Assembly: GCA_902797065.1 (NCBI GenBank) | Contig: CADBRK010000290.1 | Location: 1 to 6,781 of the forward strand | Source: an uncultured Ruminococcus sp. | Lineage (GTDB): Bacteria; Bacillota; Clostridia; Oscillospirales; Acutalibacteraceae | Length of the DNA stretch: 6,781 bases | Direction: 5' to 3' | In this document: positions 6,043 to 6,781 of the stretch, piece by piece | Layout: each line of letters begins with the position of its first letter | How positions within the stretch are numbered: position 1 is the first letter of the stretch | Notes under the pieces: model-generated | The model's input: only the letters and a program-made list of their open reading frames with translations | The model's database searches: none | What the model was told of the DNA's origin: nothing | Program-made: the position numbers and the translations under genes

Positions 6043-6067
6043 AATACCCGGCTGATTATTGGGTATT
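6043..6067. repeat. Inverted repeat AATACCC / GGGTATT upstream of the promoter
   Basis: Perfect 7-bp arms at 6043-6049 and 6061-6067 flank an 11-base centre. The repeat ends about 15 bases upstream of the -35 box, where a regulator could bind. No T-run follows on the minus strand, so it is not a terminator of the ANTAR gene. Confidence 0.6.
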
Positions 6068-6071
6068 ATCC

Positions 6072-6096
6072 GTAAAAATTGTGAACTGATTTTTAC
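6072..6096. repeat. Inverted repeat GTAAAAAT / ATTTTTAC
   Basis: Perfect 8-bp arms at 6072-6079 and 6089-6096 flank a 9-base centre. The arms are mostly A/T, so chance is a serious alternative. It lies 4 bases from the AATACCC/GGGTATT repeat, and together they form a compact block upstream of the dockerin gene promoter. Confidence 0.5.
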
Positions 6097-6173
6097 AGAA
6101 GCATTCTTAAGAGAATTATTCGCTATACAAATTCAACAAAAAACACTATCTTAATATTTACTTCACAGAAAAT

Positions 6174-6752
6174 TTACAGCTTGTGTGTAATGTATGTCCG
6201 CAGTATCCGTCGCGCTACTTCTATCTTGGAAATACGCATATCCATAGCTTGTTTTTCGATGTATTTATGCGCACGTTCTTCGCTCAAAGACAAATTCTGC
6301 ATAAGCAGAAGCTTTGCGCGGCTTATGGTTTTTGATTCTTCGATAGTGGAACGCAGCCTTTCGTTTTCGATCGTCAGACCCGCATATCTTTTCTGCGCCG
6401 CCCGCACTACTCCGAGCGACTGCCGGAACAGCATTTTGTTGACAGGCTTCGGGACGACAACCACACCGTAGTCTGTAACCTTGCTGCCGATCTCCGAGGT
6501 AAGTTCGGACTGAACAAGCATCATCACGCCGCATACGGTTTCTCGGCAGATCTTTATTGCGAGATCCGTTCCGTCGGAATCATCTATCGGAGAATTTATC
6601 AGAACAATATCGTGCAGCCTGTCGTCTATGATCGAAAGCGCGCTTTTTGAATCGCCGACTACGCTTTTTATTGTGTATGAGTTTTCTTCAAGCAAAGTTT
6701 TAAGAACATTCACCGACGAATTAAGCTTTGATACCAACAGTACGTTATTCAT
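6174..6752 (-). CDS. ANTAR-domain antiterminator with degenerate receiver, 192 aa
   Basis: Predicted cytoplasmic regulator that binds paired hairpins in nascent RNA to prevent termination (AmiR/NasR/EutV type). Residues 1-115 follow a response-regulator receiver fold, but key positions are lost. The phosphoacceptor Asp is Asn53 (in VLINSPIDDSDG), and the usual acidic pair after strand 1 is missing (VLLVSKLN). The conserved Lys102 (VVPKPV) and Ser82 remain. Residues about 125-188 form a coiled-coil linker and the three-helix ANTAR domain (ENERLRSTIEESKTISRAK, then SEERAHKYIEKQAMDMR and SKIEVARRIL). I chose the ATG at 6752 because AAGGTGG ends 8 nt before it; the GTG at 6764 overlaps that site. 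In Clostridia, regulators of this type often lie next to nitrogen-assimilation genes such as glutamine synthetase, but the upstream neighbour is outside the window. No paired-hairpin target is evident here. Confidence 0.92.
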   Translation of the reverse strand: MNNVLLVSKLNSSVNVLKTLLEENSYTIKSVVGDSKSALSIIDDRLHDIVLINSPIDDSDGTDLAIKICRETVCGVMMLVQSELTSEIGSKVTDYGVVVVPKPVNKMLFRQSLGVVRAAQKRYAGLTIENERLRSTIEESKTISRAKLLLMQNLSLSEERAHKYIEKQAMDMRISKIEVARRILRTYITHKL

Positions 6753-6760
6753 ATTGTCAT

Positions 6761-6767
6761 CCACCTT
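6761..6767 (-). promoter_or_regulatory. Ribosome binding site AAGGTGG that sets the ANTAR start
   Basis: AAGGTGG (6767-6761) has 8 bases before the ATG at 6752. One open frame entering from the right edge ends at TGA (6759-6757), so the site may lie in the last codons of an upstream gene, giving tight coupling. With only 29 bases visible this cannot be confirmed. Confidence 0.75.
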
Positions 6768-6781
6768 CTTCCGTTACAGCC

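Larger units (their letters stand above)
5867..6173 (-). other. 307-base intergenic region with promoter, structured leader and inverted repeats
   Basis: From high to low coordinates this gap holds: about 55 bases after the ANTAR stop with no convincing terminator; a weak ATTCT/AGAAT repeat at 6103-6116; two stronger inverted repeats at 6072-6096 and 6043-6067; a promoter at 6027-5999; and a leader of about 125 nt before the ATG at 5866. The leader opens with a hairpin (5990-5961) and contains a 28-codon open frame (5974-5888). I could not match it to a known riboswitch class by eye. Confidence 0.8.

Overview
The window looks like chromosome of a low-GC, Gram-positive anaerobe of class Clostridia, most likely Oscillospiraceae (Ruminococcus-like). 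This rests on four things: an N-terminal type I dockerin on a secreted protein, a split radical SAM / DUF2344 gene pair of clostridial type, an ANTAR regulator with a degenerate receiver, and clear AGGAGG-like ribosome sites with near-consensus sigma-70 promoters in AT-rich gaps. The species cannot be resolved from the sequence. Every supported gene lies on the minus strand, so transcription runs from high to low coordinates.

Reading in the direction of transcription: (1) 6752-6174 encodes an ANTAR-type RNA-binding antiterminator whose receiver domain lacks the phosphorylatable Asp. (2) 6173-5867 is a 307-base gap. It holds two inverted repeats, a strong extended -10 promoter, and a roughly 125-nt leader that opens with an 11-bp hairpin and contains a 28-codon candidate leader ORF. 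(3) 5866-4010 encodes a secreted 618-residue protein: signal peptide, dockerin, (EVP)n linker, two Ig-like regions, and a GH24 lysozyme-like domain that appears to be interrupted by an SH3b domain. An intrinsic terminator at 3994-3957 closes this unit. (4) A promoter at 3946-3918 drives a two-gene operon: a B12-binding-type radical SAM protein (3880-2036) overlapped by 14 nt by its DUF2344 partner (2049-1387). (5) 1252-158 encodes an unrecognised 364-residue cytoplasmic protein made of two copies of one domain joined by an (EP)n linker, with its own promoter. (6) A tRNA-Ser(GGA) gene with a perfect consensus promoter runs off the left edge.

These units look mostly independent: each has its own promoter, and only the radical SAM pair is an obvious operon. 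The most unusual items are the SH3b-split, dockerin-bearing lysozyme-like protein with its structured leader, and the duplicated-domain protein of unknown function. There is no mobile element, CRISPR array or other obvious accessory-island signature.
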